From: Paramecium tetraurelia
Taxonomy: Eukaryota > Ciliophora > Oligohymenophorea > Peniculida > Parameciidae
Direction: 5' to 3'
DNA: 64,000 nucleotides
Assembly: GCF_000165425.1 (NCBI RefSeq)
Contig: NW_001799000.1
Coordinates: forward strand, 558,001-622,000
Shown: in pieces, positions 24,202-38,403 of the stretch
Layout of the letters: every line of letters starts with the position of its first letter
How positions within the stretch are numbered: the stretch's first letter is position 1
Translations under genes and position numbers: made by a program
The notes under the pieces: model-generated
Told to the model about the DNA's origin: nothing
The model's input: the letters and a program-made list of their open reading frames with translations, nothing else
The model's database searches: none

Positions 24202-25335
24202 TCAATCACTTCCTCCCCCTGGACAAGCAGCTTATGGTTTTTAAGAGTAGAAATCATAAACAGATTGTTTCACTTGACTTATAAGATCAATCTGATCCTT
24301 CCTCACTTGACTTGCCTTTTCGTACTCTGATAAGAAGTCCTTGCACATTTTATCAACTGAATCCAACATTTGCAGATTTCTCACCTAATATAAATCACCC
24401 AATAGGATATACCTTCTTTCCCCTTGCAGTATCCACAATTGCTGTTTATTAATTTATGCACATACTCATAGCAGTTATATGATCTCTTAATTATTGTTCT
24501 GTTCTTTTCAGATTATTGAAATATTCAACTAAATGAATGTTACGATCATCATATTCCTAAATTTGCAAGTCCTCCACTTCTTAATAGTCTTATAAGTTTT
24601 TTTATAAGGTCTGTTCAAAGTTAACAATTAATTATTTTAATTTTTCATAAACTTCTCTATATCCTCCATTTTCAGTTGCAACTTATGCGAATATCTCGGA
24701 GATCTCTACCAAAGGTTGATCATTCTTAGCTATCACTGCTGTTTAAATAAAAGCCATAGCCACTTTTCCTAATTCAGCTAATGAGCAATCCCCCCCTGTG
24801 AATCCATCTAAAGTGAGTAGCACCTATTAAAGTGATGTTAAAGCGTCTAGATGATCTCTCCTTTTATTTGAAAACAATCTTGCTGCTTCATCTCTAATGC
24901 TTTTCAAAATTTTGATATCGCTATCTGTAGTCTATTTCAGATTAAATAAAGTACTTTTTAGGATTCCAGATTATTATCTAATTCAGATCTTGCTTTGTTA
25001 TTGGAAGTGGAACAGTTTTCTAATTATTCATTAGCTCTAGAACCAACCTATTCGGCATCTTTTATGTCTTTTTTTCTTAAGTCTAATTCCAATGAACATT
25101 AATTTCTTTGTTATGTATACAATTAATCATGTCTTATTTATTCTTCGTCTATTGTTGATTTTAGATTATCCAAAAATGCTATTGTTGTAGTTTGGGCTCC
25201 TCCTGATTTTATTTGAGTTTACAATTCTGTTAAAATACTCACCAAACTAGGTTTTGGATTTCCTATTATCTAATACTTCTCCAGTAATTGGGAGTATCCT
25301 AAAACCAATAACAAATACACAGTGATTAGTTTCAT
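24202..25335 (-). CDS. trichocyst matrix protein
   Basis: Introns 24932-24954 and 24385-24412; 360 residues. It begins with a signal peptide (MKLITVYLLLVLGYSQ). The body is helical and matches the Paramecium trichocyst matrix protein family: STIDEEQIRHDQLYTQQ, RKKDIKDAEQVGSRA and, near the end, KMCKDFLSEYEKASQVRKD. It has few, spaced Cys residues and a short Gly-rich end (CPGGGSD). These proteins pass through the ER, are cleaved, and crystallise in the secretory trichocyst core, which expands explosively on exocytosis. The family is large in Paramecium; which subfamily cannot be fixed here. It is divergent from the next gene with only 20 nt between start codons. Confidence 0.88.
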
Positions 25336-25355
25336 AAAACGAATTAAAATATATT
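25336..25355. promoter_or_regulatory. 20-nt divergent intergenic region
   Basis: Only 20 nt separate the ATG of the trichocyst gene (minus strand, 25335) from the ATG of the plus-strand gene at 25356. Both promoters and both 5' UTRs must overlap each other or lie within the coding regions. No motif is identifiable. The assignment rests on both start codons being right. Confidence 0.45.
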
Positions 25356-25997
25356 ATGTCAAATAATAATAATATTGAGAGACATAAAAGAATACTAAAT
25401 ATTGTTTCTCATTTGGGTTTAAACAAGAAAAAAAGCACAATTCCAGCATTCGAAAAGAAAAGATTATCTTAATCCAGAATCGTATTTTACAAACCAGAAT
25501 AATGTTAAGAAGAGGAAGATCAATTAATCGTCAAAGCCAAAGAATTATTATCCAAGCCAGTTAAAAGAAAGCTAATCAGATCAGAATCACAATTGGTGCA
25601 ATTGATCTCCGATAAATATGATATGCTCAAAGATGATACAGAAGAAAACAGTGCTTATCATCATATCTAGCTTAGTCTAGTCAAATTGTAGGAACAAGAA
25701 ATACTGGGTCAATTTCATGAGGTTAAATAGAACCTGAGGATGTCCAAAACTTCTTATCCTGCTCCTATTACAGTCCCATAACAAAAAGTGTAAATATAAA
25801 ACATGTTCGAAAAAAAATGCAGTCAACATACCATCGAATCACCTTAGGAAAACACAATCAGATAAAAAATTAATGATTTCTTATACAAAACAAGAGAATC
25901 CTTCAAAGATTTCTAAGCAGACGTTTCACATTATAAAAATCTCAAATAGCATCATCGATTATATAAATAGAGAACTGCCACATATTTCTAATAATGA
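25356..25997 (+). CDS. basic, helical orphan protein
   Basis: Single exon, 213 residues, from MSNNNNIERHKRI to a TGA preceded by two Gln codons. No family is recognised. The sequence is Lys/Gln/Ser-rich with an amphipathic helical stretch (DQLIVKAKELLSKPVKRK, then LVQLISDKYDMLKDD) and a second near HIQLSLVKLQEQEIL. These could form a short coiled coil. The tail is basic with HHRLYKQRT. It lacks a signal peptide or membrane segment. Divergence from the trichocyst gene does not imply a shared function. Confidence 0.55.
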
Positions 25998-26727
25998 CCT
26001 TCAATTAAAGATTTTTATATATTGAAATTTGCTTCTAATATAATCAATTAATTTGAAAGAAAAACATATTTTTTTATATCAATAATATTCAACACTAAAT
26101 AATATATCATTTTAATATAATAATTCCCATAATTCATAGTCCTAGTAAAATTAATTGAGATGCTAAACGAAGATTATTTAATTGCTAAAATATCCTCTTT
26201 TAATAAAATCTAAAAAGTAACTTATATTTTCTAATTGATAAATTATTAATGGAATTTCAGCAAATTGAAAATACAGCTTGGATATTATCGAAGTAGGAAA
26301 TAATTATCTACACTCATTATTAACTTATAATATTTTAAAGATTATAAAAAAGATATTTATGCAATATCTTAGAATATATTATAAATTTACACAAAATATT
26401 TTGAAAATGGAATTGTCATGTGAAAGCTATTGGTTATCGACTTTTAATACAAAACAGTACAAGTAATTTCTAAAATTTAATAAAATCTAATCAATTATCA
26501 GTGATCATTATTAAATGTTAAATTATACTTAATCTGAAGAAGAAATAAACCATCCTTAATATAGAACAAGGGTTAGATACAGGTAATACATTGTATAAAT
26601 CTAAGGGATAATGCAATTTCTCGAGATTTGAGTGGAAAACTGGATGTAACTTGTTTTTTAATGGTTGTGGAAATTTAGCGCTTGGTTGCGGAGAACACAG
26701 AATTAAAAGTTCAAATTAAATAGCATC
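25998..26727. other. intergenic region, no gene supported
   Basis: 730 nt of AT-rich DNA. A 50-codon frame from 26250 (MEFQQIENTAWILSK) is within chance expectation and has no motif. Nothing else reads as coding on either strand. It should hold the promoter of the coiled-coil gene at 26728. Confidence 0.45.
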
Positions 26728-28967
26728 ATGACAGTGGACTCGATAGAATTAATTATGAGATGTAAATAAGAGACTTAATGGAGAAACTTTAACGATTGCA
26801 ACAGTATGGAATATGATTAAGCTTAGAGACAACTAGTTGATCGTGACTGACAATGAGAGATTGAGAAAACTTATATAGGACCTCGAAGTCTCCTTATCGA
26901 AATATGAGATCTAATTTAGAGATTATGATCCAAATTGGAAGAAGGAATTGGAAAATTAAAAAAAACAGCTACTATAATTATAAAAAAAGATAGGAGATGA
27001 AGATATAGGTAATGTTGAAATTTTCAAATTTTAGATGATTTGAAAGCTCAATTAAACCAAATGAAACGAAAACTAAATGATTATGATAGATAATTTGATG
27101 GCAAGAATCCAGATGAACTTTAGAGAATGCTTGATGAATTGAGAAGAAAGGCTAAATTATACGATGAGTTGTAAAATAAATTAGGAGGCATAAATCCAGA
27201 TATTCTTGCTAAAAAACTAAAGGACCTTGAGAAATTATAAAAGCAATTTGGAGGGAGTCCAGAAGATTTGTTGAAAGTATAAATATTATTTATGAATTAA
27301 AAAGGAATTAGAAAAATTAAGGAAAAAAGCTAAAGAAGCAGATGAATTGAAGAAGGAATTAGATAGGTAATAAAGAGAGAATGATAAATAAAGGGGTGAT
27401 CTTGGAATGCTGGATGATCTATAGGTAATTATATTTAAAATAAACCAAATAGAAAACAAGTCAGGACTTGTAATTTGCTAATGGATAGTTAAATTAATAA
27501 TTAAATGATCTTAGAAATAAACTGAAGGATTTAGAAGGAATTAAAAATGAATTAAATTAATTAAGAGACTCAACAAAGAAAAAGGATTAAGAAATTGCAA
27601 GTTTAAAAATGCAATTAAATGACGCTTAAAAATAAATCTCAGATTTATAGAAATAAGTGTAGGATTAAACACGATTATTAAATGAAATTCAATACAAATA
27701 CAGATAAGCAGAATAAGACAAAATGAAATTATAAAAAGATTTATAAAATTGTTTAGAAGAGTTAGATTCTGCTGATGGATAAAAAGATGTTGCTGAATAA
27801 TTAAAAGATGATAATGAAAAATTAAACTAGGAAGTTGATTAATTACATGAGGAAAATGATAAATTATAGAATGAAAACGAAGATCTCAAGAATAGACTAA
27901 ATGATCTTTTAAGGTAAATTTAGGATAAGGATAATAAACTAAAAGATTTATAAACTGATTTAAACAAGAAAAACCAAGAGTTAAAAGATTTTAGTAATAA
28001 ATTAAAAGAAGCTAATGATAAGATATAATGGATTAAGAATGAATTTGGATTAACTGATGATGATCTAGACCCAAAGAAAAGAAAATCTAATAAGAATAAC
28101 TAAGAAACCAGATTATTTGCAAACATTTAACCTTCTAATATGCTGATAAACTACTTATTACTTTCAACTGAAAATGAAAGATTGGGAATTATTATTGATA
28201 AACAATATGGATAAATTGAATCTCTTTAAAATTAAGTGAACGCTTATAAATAAAAAAACGAATAAATAACTTAGCAACTATAATAACAACTTATCCTATA
28301 GTCTCAAATGAAGATGGATAATGAAATCGAAAAGCTAAAGGAGTATTATGAAAATAAAATCGTAATGTTGACAATGGAACTAAGTAGATTAAGACAATAA
28401 TAAACATCTTCATATTAATCAATCTCAACTCTTTAAACAAGAATTACAAGTTAACCAAATGGTAAACTATATGATTCCACCACTATACAACCAAAAAGAG
28501 AAGAGGAATTACTTTCCTTGCTTGTGTTAATGGCTGCTGAAGTGCAGAATCTAAGGGATTAAAATAGTTCTTTGTTATTACGTTAAAATGATACTGAAAT
28601 AAATAAGGGATTACTGAGTAAGAGTTCTAATCGTGTCATTGTTGAATAATTGAATCTATACGAAGACCAAAGTAATTTAGAATAATCAAAAAATTATTTC
28701 ATAAATACCCATAAAGAGGCAAATAAAGAATATCAGGTCAATTATAAATATTCAACCTAAATTAAGAACAATACTTATAATGAATAATATTAAAATATAG
28801 TTTCCCCTGATGATAGAGTAAACTCTTTATAGGGGGACATTAGTTCTTAAAGATCTTATCAATATTAATCATAGATTCCATACAAATTTGATTAAAACTC
28901 ATAGCAATTAAATGGTAGTGGAGTATTGAAAGTGTAAAAATATGAGACTTCAAGATATGTAAATTGA
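26728..28967 (+). CDS. long coiled-coil protein
   Basis: Introns 26762-26783, 27009-27034, 27277-27304 and 27425-27452; 711 residues. After MTVDSIELIM the protein is almost one continuous coiled coil from about residue 25 to 460: heptads rich in Leu, Lys, Glu, Asp and Gln (LDELRRKAKLYDELQNKLGG, LNDLRNKLKDLEG). A short non-helical joint contains DLDPKKRKSNKNN, a possible nuclear-type basic patch. The last 250 residues mix a second helical block (YYENKIVMLTMELSRLRQQ) with a Ser/Asn/Gln/Tyr-rich tail. Such proteins in ciliates are usually cytoskeletal or basal-body components; no specific homolog is recognised. Confidence 0.75.
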
Positions 28968-29012
28968 AGTATTATTTAATATCAATAATATATATTCGTT
29001 TTAATAAAAAGG

Positions 29013-29391
29013 ATGAAAAGCCTAGTTATGATAACTTTCATAATTACTCTATCTAACTGTCTCAACATAAGATAATGCAATCCTGCTATGTGTAAGGGTA
29101 CTGCAATGGAATGTATGGAGTCAACAGAATGGTATTAAGATTAGAATAATATATTAATATAGTGCTAAACAACTAACCTCTTGTTTAAAAGATTTAAGGT
29201 CACATATTGCCGAAGATAATTCCTATGAATCATTTGAGACATGTTTGAATAAGAGTTTTGCAGCAGGAAAACTCTTGGGTTGTGCAAAGACTCAATGTCC
29301 CAATTCTGCAGCTTAATTTGTTACCATGATATTCAACTCTGCCTAATCCTAGTCCTACATATCAATAGACTTCAAAAAGTCCATCATCTGA
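29013..29391 (+). CDS. small secreted Cys-rich protein
   Basis: One intron (29132-29162), 115 residues. The N-terminus is a signal peptide (MKSLVMITFIITLSN). The mature part has eight or nine Cys residues with regular spacing: CNPAMCKGTAMECMESTEC, then CLKDL, CLNKSF, CAKTQCPN. The pattern suggests several disulfides in a small helical secreted or granule protein. The splice brings TEC into frame with AKQLTSC. No family is recognised; some ciliate secreted proteins show similar spaced Cys. It begins 45 nt after the coiled-coil gene ends. Confidence 0.65.
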
Positions 29392-29944
29392 TATAAAATC
29401 ATCAAAAATTTAATTAAAATACATATTCCTTTAATATTTAAATCCCTTCTCATATTTAACATCCAATTTATTATATCATTTAATTTCGATCAAATCAATA
29501 CTAATTATGCTTATTTTTAGTAGAAGAAAGAAGTTAACCAAATATTAACATTCTATAAATGAATTATAAAGCACTCTAAAAGATTAACAATTTAAATTAG
29601 ACCTTTTTTGCTTAGAATAAAAATATCATAGTAAAATATTGTGTTTATATAAAGATTTAGTGAATAGTTTAAATGTTCATAAAAGGAATCTATTGGTTTC
29701 TTCTTAATACCAAAATTTTTATTTAAAGAATTTCACTTTAACAAAGTAAATTAGTAATTTGTAATATAAATTGTATTTATTAAATCATTGCAAAATTAAG
29801 CTTAATCTTAATTTGATTTATATTTCCTAACTTTTCGAGCCAAATGAAGTTATTTGATTTAAATAACAATCATTTTTAATAAGATTTTATAGCAACTCTG
29901 AATATATTTACATCAAATTGAAAATCACAATAATTTATATAATT
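29392..29944. other. intergenic region, nothing recognised
   Basis: 553 nt of AT-rich sequence between two plus-strand genes. I see no coding pattern, RNA gene or repeat. It should include the promoter for the RBR gene. Confidence 0.45.
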
Positions 29945-31448
29945 ATGGGTTAAATTTGTATGAAAAGGGCTCGTGAAATGGATTGTTTGGACAGCGAAAG
30001 AAACGAAGTGAGTTAATATGGTCTATCATTTAAGATTGATGAGAAATGTTGTTTGAAATAATCTGTTTAGTATATGTAAGGCAGATAAGAATAGAATATA
30101 AAATTGATGTAACCTGATTTATATCAAGAGCTTCAATAACAGATTGAGAAATACTAAAATAGTAATAAAGAAAGCTTATAAATCGTGATGAATGTAAAAT
30201 TACTTAATTAATCGAAGATTTTTCTATATTGTAATTTTAAAGATGATGATGTTAAAAGATGCTTTAATCTTCTAAAAACTAATAGTGATTACAAAGAAGA
30301 ACTGAAATTAATTGGAATTTACAGGGAGTCCTCTTTAAAATATCATAAAAAAGAGTTTTGTTCATTATGTTCTTAAGAAAATATGGAATGTTATAGCTTA
30401 AGATGTTAACATATTTTTTGTAAGGATTGCTGGCATTAAATGATAGATATTCAATTATCTGATTCTATACCTATAGTAAAATGTTTAGAATATTAATGCT
30501 TAGAAAGATTACCTCATTAATTTCTTGAACTTAATTAATTATACAAGGAAATATTGGTTAAGAGAATGTTGGACAACGATAGCAATTATACTTGGTGTCC
30601 AGGTATACTAGAATTATTATATTAAAGGACTTAATTGTTAAAACATATATAAATTAGAGGGACTTGCATTAAATTTCAAGTGTCATTGTGGTGTAAGGTT
30701 TTGTTCTAAGTGTAAAGTAGATACACATTATCCAATCCCCTGTGAAACTTTGAAGGAAATAACATAATACAAGGAATCAAATTAATCTTGGACAGTATTG
30801 GATATTTCTGTGTGTCCTTTTTGTAGTAGGAATATCCAGAGAATTTAAGGCTGTATTTAGATGTCATGCGTTTGTGGAAATGACTTTTGTAATAAGTGTT
30901 CATAGCCTTGGAATAAAGAACATGGATAAGACTATGTTAATTGTTCTTTTGCATCCTATAACAAAAACCCATCTTAAATATTGAACTAAATGAGACAAAA
31001 TGAATCAGCTTTAACAAAGGATATCTTCCAATTAGAGAATTACTAATAATAACTCAATAAATAGAATTAGGATTATTAGAGACATCGACTTTAAATGAGC
31101 CTGCGTAATTTAATAAAATTTAAGAAGTTCTAGAAAATGTAATAATTTATTAAACTATTAAGTGTTTTATATTTTACATATTATTTGAATGAAAAATTTA
31201 ATGATAATAGTTTAGATCAATATTATGATAAATTTTAATTAGAAATAAATAACTATTAAAGAAATTTGTTAAATCAATTATAAGGGGTACTTTTTAATGA
31301 GCAAGAAGTCAAAAACAATGATAAGATTAATTTCAACGAATTTGTAAATTTAGTTTATCAGATGGATTAGAAGTTGAAAGTCTAAAGACATTGTTTTAAA
31401 AAATAGATCATTGAATTATTGCAAGAGAAACAATAGCAAATATAATGA
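29945..31448 (+). CDS. RBR-type (RING-IBR-RING) E3 ubiquitin ligase
   Basis: One intron (30603-30627), 492 residues. RING1 starts near residue 139: CSLCSQENMEC, CQHIFCKDCW. The IBR contains WCPG, CHCGVRFCSKCK and HYPIPC. RING2 shows CPFCSRNIQRIQGC then MSCVCGNDFCNKC. The Cys in IQGC (about residue 295) aligns with the catalytic Cys that takes ubiquitin from the E2. It therefore looks like an active Ariadne-style ligase. The N-terminus MGQICM could be myristoylated and palmitoylated. The C-terminal 170 residues are helical and Gln/Lys/Asn-rich, possibly a coiled coil replacing an Ariadne domain. Substrates are unknown. Confidence 0.87.
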
Positions 31449-31793
31449 CTTAATATTATTATTATGAGAATCTTTGAGAATTGTATTACTTATTGAAATC
31501 AATAAAATCCTGTTTTTATATTTTCTATCTGAATAAAGGCATTAATTTATAGTTTGTAAGAGCATTAAAGTAGTGTATTAATTTTTGATAAAAATGTTTA
31601 ATATTGAATATTATAAAACTTATAATCAAAAAAAGTAAAACCGATAATTAATAAATCCTGCAAATCAACAATTAGTGATCAACATTATTAATTCTGAGTT
31701 ACAGGTGCAAGATCAATTAAGTATAACTTAAAGTTGATTATTAATGTTGACATTGAAATACTGAATATAATTATATTTAAATTAATATAAAAT
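31449..31793. other. intergenic region with a small inverted repeat
   Basis: 345 nt. Near 31680-31750 the sequence TCAACATTA is followed about 55 nt later by its reverse complement (TAATGTTGA) with partly matching flanks. This could form a weak hairpin upstream of the kinase gene. Otherwise plain AT-rich promoter DNA. Confidence 0.35.
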
Positions 31794-34490
<2,697 letters not shown>

Positions 34491-34593
34491 TCATTTTCTT
34501 ATTCCATTTTTTGACCAAAACAATTATGTCAAAATATAATTATTCAGACTTATTTCTTATCTACTTATAATTGATTAAAATTATTAATATAGA

Positions 34594-34609
34594 TAGGTAG
34601 GTAGGTAGG
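34594..34609 (+). repeat. (TAGG)4 microsatellite
   Basis: Four tandem copies of TAGG in the spacer between the kinase and the next gene. Small and probably without function. Confidence 0.7.
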
Positions 34610-34668
34610 AAGAGTTGTGATAAAATACATTTTATTTATTTTAATTCTCAAAAAGTGGAATAAATTAA

Positions 34669-35520
34669 ATGCAAATTGAATCTGCTATGTAAATAGTTGA
34701 AGTATTATTTTATATTAAATAAATGAAATTATTTTTAAATATTCAATAGGATGTTTCTAGATATGCTGATATTTCTCATATATACGATACAGTCTAAAAA
34801 AAAGGATATTTGAATTAAATTGTGAAAGTATTTGAACATACCTTTACTGCTGAAATCAATTTTGCTTAATAAAGTAATATCATGTTATAATTTAAGGATT
34901 AAAAGAAGTTATAAATGTAATGGAGAAGTAGGGCTAGAAGATAGAATTCAATGTGTAGTTAAATAGAAATCTGACAATATTCAAATAAAACTTTGACTTG
35001 ATTGTTACAACCACAATAAATTAAATTTGGAATAGACTCATCAATGAACTCGGTTTTTCTAATTATGAATAATAATTGTAAACATCCAATATTGAATTAT
35101 TACAATCAGCTAAGAAGATATAAGATATGACTAAACAATCTGTTTCAGAATTTTAAAAATTCGCATCAAATCAATCAATTTTCAGCAGATCCCCTAGTAA
35201 AATGTCTTCTAAGATGATACCATTTAGTGAAATGTCTTTTTAGTCAATTGGCTCTCCTACTACTTTTGCAAAAGCCTAACGACAATTAGATAATAGTTTG
35301 ACTACAAGTTCCCCAGGGGTTGGGAAATACTAAGTAGATCAAAGCGAAAAATGTAAGAATAATAAGAAAATTAGTAATTAGAGAGACCTCCCCAAATGCC
35401 ACCATTGGAAGAGCTGCTAAAATAAGTTGGATAGATGAAAAATTAAAGAAGGAAGACTCTTAATCCCCTGGCCCTATATATAATCCTGTAAAAACATTTT
35501 GCTCTAAAAAGATATAATGA
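34669..35520 (+). CDS. STPGR-like protein with helical N-terminus
   Basis: Introns 34874-34896 and 35353-35374 are required by frame. Read from the ATG at 34669, the first exon continues QIVEDVSRYADIS only if a 48-nt stretch (34703-34750) is also an intron, since it keeps frame and has GT...AG ends. Length is 252 residues with it removed or 268 without. The first 120 residues are helical (INFAQQRLKEVINVMEKQ). The tail has two PG-rich motifs, SPGVGKYQVDQ and SPGPIYNPVKTF, with ATIGRAAKISW between, as in shippo-type proteins. A microtubule or ciliary role is inferred. A later start at 34723 is possible but gives an odd hydrophobic beginning. Confidence 0.6.
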
Positions 35521-35530
35521 AAAATCAATA

Positions 35531-37369
35531 TCATCCCCATAATTCTGTTATTAGCTATTATTTTTATTCTAACTCGCTTATCTTTTTAAATGCCAAATAA
35601 GGTGCAATATTTTCTATCTGCTTGTACATATCTTGTATTCTATTTGTGATATCTCTACCCATTTATGAGGATCCACAAATATAGATTATTCCTTCCATAG
35701 TCAAATGGGAATGTATTTAATTTAAATCCATAATATCTGTCACATATTATTTTACTTCTTTTCTTGAAAAAGCCACTTTCAAATTACTCAAAGTACCATT
35801 CTTCTCATAGTTTTTAAGTTCATCCTCAAAAAAATATTCATCTTCAGTTCTACAGCCAAATAATAACTCCATTTTTCCTTAGAAAGGAGACCAATCTATG
35901 CTATTTTCTTCTAAATAGTAATCTCTTTCTTAGATCAAAGCTCTCATCGGTGCCAATCCTGCTCCTGGTCCTATTAATAACACAGGGACCTTAGGGTCTT
36001 TAGGGAAGATAAATTTTGAATCTGAAAGATACCCTTTTACTATAGATCCTTTTTTTAGGCCTGAGAAGTATTAACTGCAAAGTCCAAGTCTTTTTTCATG
36101 CAAAACTAGTTAACTTGCTAAAATATGAATATTTTTTGGATATTTCATATTGCTTGATGCTATAGTGAAGAATCTAGGAGTAATTAGTGGACAGATTTCC
36201 AATAATTATTCAATAGATAAATTGCGTATATTGTATTTTTTTATAACAGTAAGCAAGCTTTCTCTCTTTTTTTGGAAATTCTCTAGATAGAAATCTCTAC
36301 CTTCAAACGATGAAGCTTTCAATAACTCTTCTTTGCTTTATACATTGATTGCTAAATTGGATAATTCCATTAATTGCTTTTTGGTTATCAATCCAGTAAA
36401 ATCACAATATCTAAGTTTATGAATGTTTCAATACTTTCGTAAATAATTTTAGATTGATATCGGATTTGGGAAGGGATGTTTAGATGATGTAATAATTTCA
36501 AACTTCATGTTTTTATCAAGTCTAAGTTAGTGACATAATTCGTTGATATCTTGACTAAAAATAAAATAAAAATATTACTCTGAGTTCTATGGATAGATAG
36601 CAATATTGCTAGCTGTTTTATAATTGATATTATCAGCAATAAGATCAATAAATAAAGTAGAGTTTCCCAGTGTTGGTTTCTTTTTTAGTTCTTTTATTTC
36701 ATTGATAATAAAGGTATTACTAGATTTATATTTTTATGCCTAATAATCTAAATTTTCAAGATTTTCATTTTCTGGTTCATTTGTATATTTGATCTTTTAA
36801 ATTGATTATTCGAACTTTTTTGGATCACATGTCTATGCTGGATAGGTTTAAATCAGTGTTTATTCTACTCCTGTGTTTATCCAATTTTGGTAATCATTTT
36901 CAGTTGTATTTTCAGCTGCATTACCTTTCCCTAAAGCAAATAGCCTTTTTGCTCCTAGCTCCTCCAACCTTTTATCTAGTCTAATTCCAAATTAGCAATA
37001 ATTCTCATGATTAGTGTTTCCAAGTGCAAATACTATATATGACATAGATTTAAATTCATCATTCTTTCTTTCGCTTGAAAAAATCCAAGAATTGAATTTT
37101 TAAGCATCAGAGGAGGAGGATCCCACTCCATAGGTCGAGACAAAAAACACTGCCAGCTTCTATTAACTTATTTAATCAGGTTCAAATTCACTAAGATTAA
37201 TTACTAAATTTTAGATAACATCCTTACCCTTAGGAAGAAAGTTCAATTTTCTTGTTTGACTAGCAAATTAGAAGGCCAACCGACTCGAGTTACCTGATGT
37301 AGTACCATAGTAAATGTAAATTAAGCCTCTGGACTCAAAAAATGAAGCAGATGATTAACCACAACCCAT
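35531..37369 (-). CDS. NADPH-dependent diflavin oxidoreductase
   Basis: One intron (36411-36434), 604 residues, the usual size for NDOR1/CPR-type reductases. The N-terminal flavodoxin (FMN) domain shows YIYYGTTSGNSSRLA, FVSTYGVGSSS and FALGNTNHENYCQFG. After a linker, the FAD domain has PRFFTIASSNMKYP and the NADPH domain LLIGPGAGLAPMRALIQER, FGCRTEDEYFF and YICGSSKMG. The order FMN-FAD-NADPH gives electron transfer from NADPH to a cytosolic Fe-S carrier or to P450. Unusually, it begins MGCGQSS, a possible dual-acyl membrane anchor in place of a transmembrane helix. It converges with the previous gene, with only 10 nt between stop codons. Confidence 0.9.
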
Positions 37370-37457
37370 TTTTAAATTAAGATTTTCAAATAAATTTAAT
37401 CGAACAATATTATTCGCTTATGTACTAATTTTTATTAATATAATTTAACGTAATTTA

Positions 37458-38180
37458 ATGAGTGCACTTATCCTTTCATATCCAAAATAGCAAGCCATGT
37501 ACAATCCTGAAAAGCCAGCCATACTGCTTGAAGGAAATACTCAATAATCCAATAAAGAAGTCAAATAATCGCATTAACTAAATGTGGTTGATAGACTATA
37601 TTAATAAGATGAAAAAAAGAAGACTAAAATCAAATTATTATAACAAGAAAAAGATAGTTCCCTGACTCCTAAATAGAAATCATATGTCAATAAACAGTCA
37701 CAGAAACTTTTAAATAATTTGCAGTTAAAGCCATTCTTGCAACGATAGGAGGAAGTATGGTAAGAGAAAAGGATGAAAGAGGAATTTTAAAAACTATTAG
37801 TAGTTCAAGAGGAAGAACAAATACAAAAAAACATAATCATTCCTACAAGATCTCTTTCTTAGTTTATAAAGGATTCCTAAAATTGGGTTTAGTATAAAGA
37901 ATAGAAAAAATAACATCTCCTTGAAGAAAGAAAAATCCAAAATGAACACTCATTTAAACCTGCATTAAATCCAAAATCGTTGCAGATTGCAGAAGAAAAA
38001 ATGAAAAAAAGTGGTTTAAACTAAGTTGATTAAAAGGATCGATTATCTATGCCTAAAAGAGACAGCATACCTAACTAAAAGGAAAATTACAATCATAGTC
38101 CTTGTATAAATCCAAAATCAAGGATGATAGTAGAAAAAAACAAATAACAAAGAAGCAAGTCTCCTTGGAATCGGAAATGA
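37458..38180 (+). CDS. Lys/Gln-rich protein with NPKS repeats
   Basis: Single exon, 240 residues, divergent from the diflavin gene with 88 nt between starts. A central basic/acidic helix (QREEVWQEKRMKEEFQKLL) is a probable coiled coil. Two similar motifs follow, FKPALNPKSLQIAEEKM and HSPCINPKSRMIVEKN, sharing N-P-K-S-x-x-I-x-E-[EK]. Such repeats occur in several ciliary and basal-body proteins, but I cannot name a family. No signal peptide or membrane span. Confidence 0.6.
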
Positions 38181-38403
38181 TTCCATAAATCATTTTTACT
38201 TTTATTTTATAAATCTCATGATATCAATAATTATTATTATAGAGATTGTTAGAATATATTAAAAGAGTATTACATTTATTTCTTAAAATAAATAATTAAA
38301 GAAATGAATACATTATTCTTTGTTAAAATTTTGTTAATACTTTTGAATATTTTTTGAATAAATTACTTAAGTATTTAACATTTGAGTATAAATAAATAAA
38401 TTA

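Noticed and set aside
26250-26402. 50-codon plus-strand frame
   Set aside because: Within chance expectation, no motif, no intron support.
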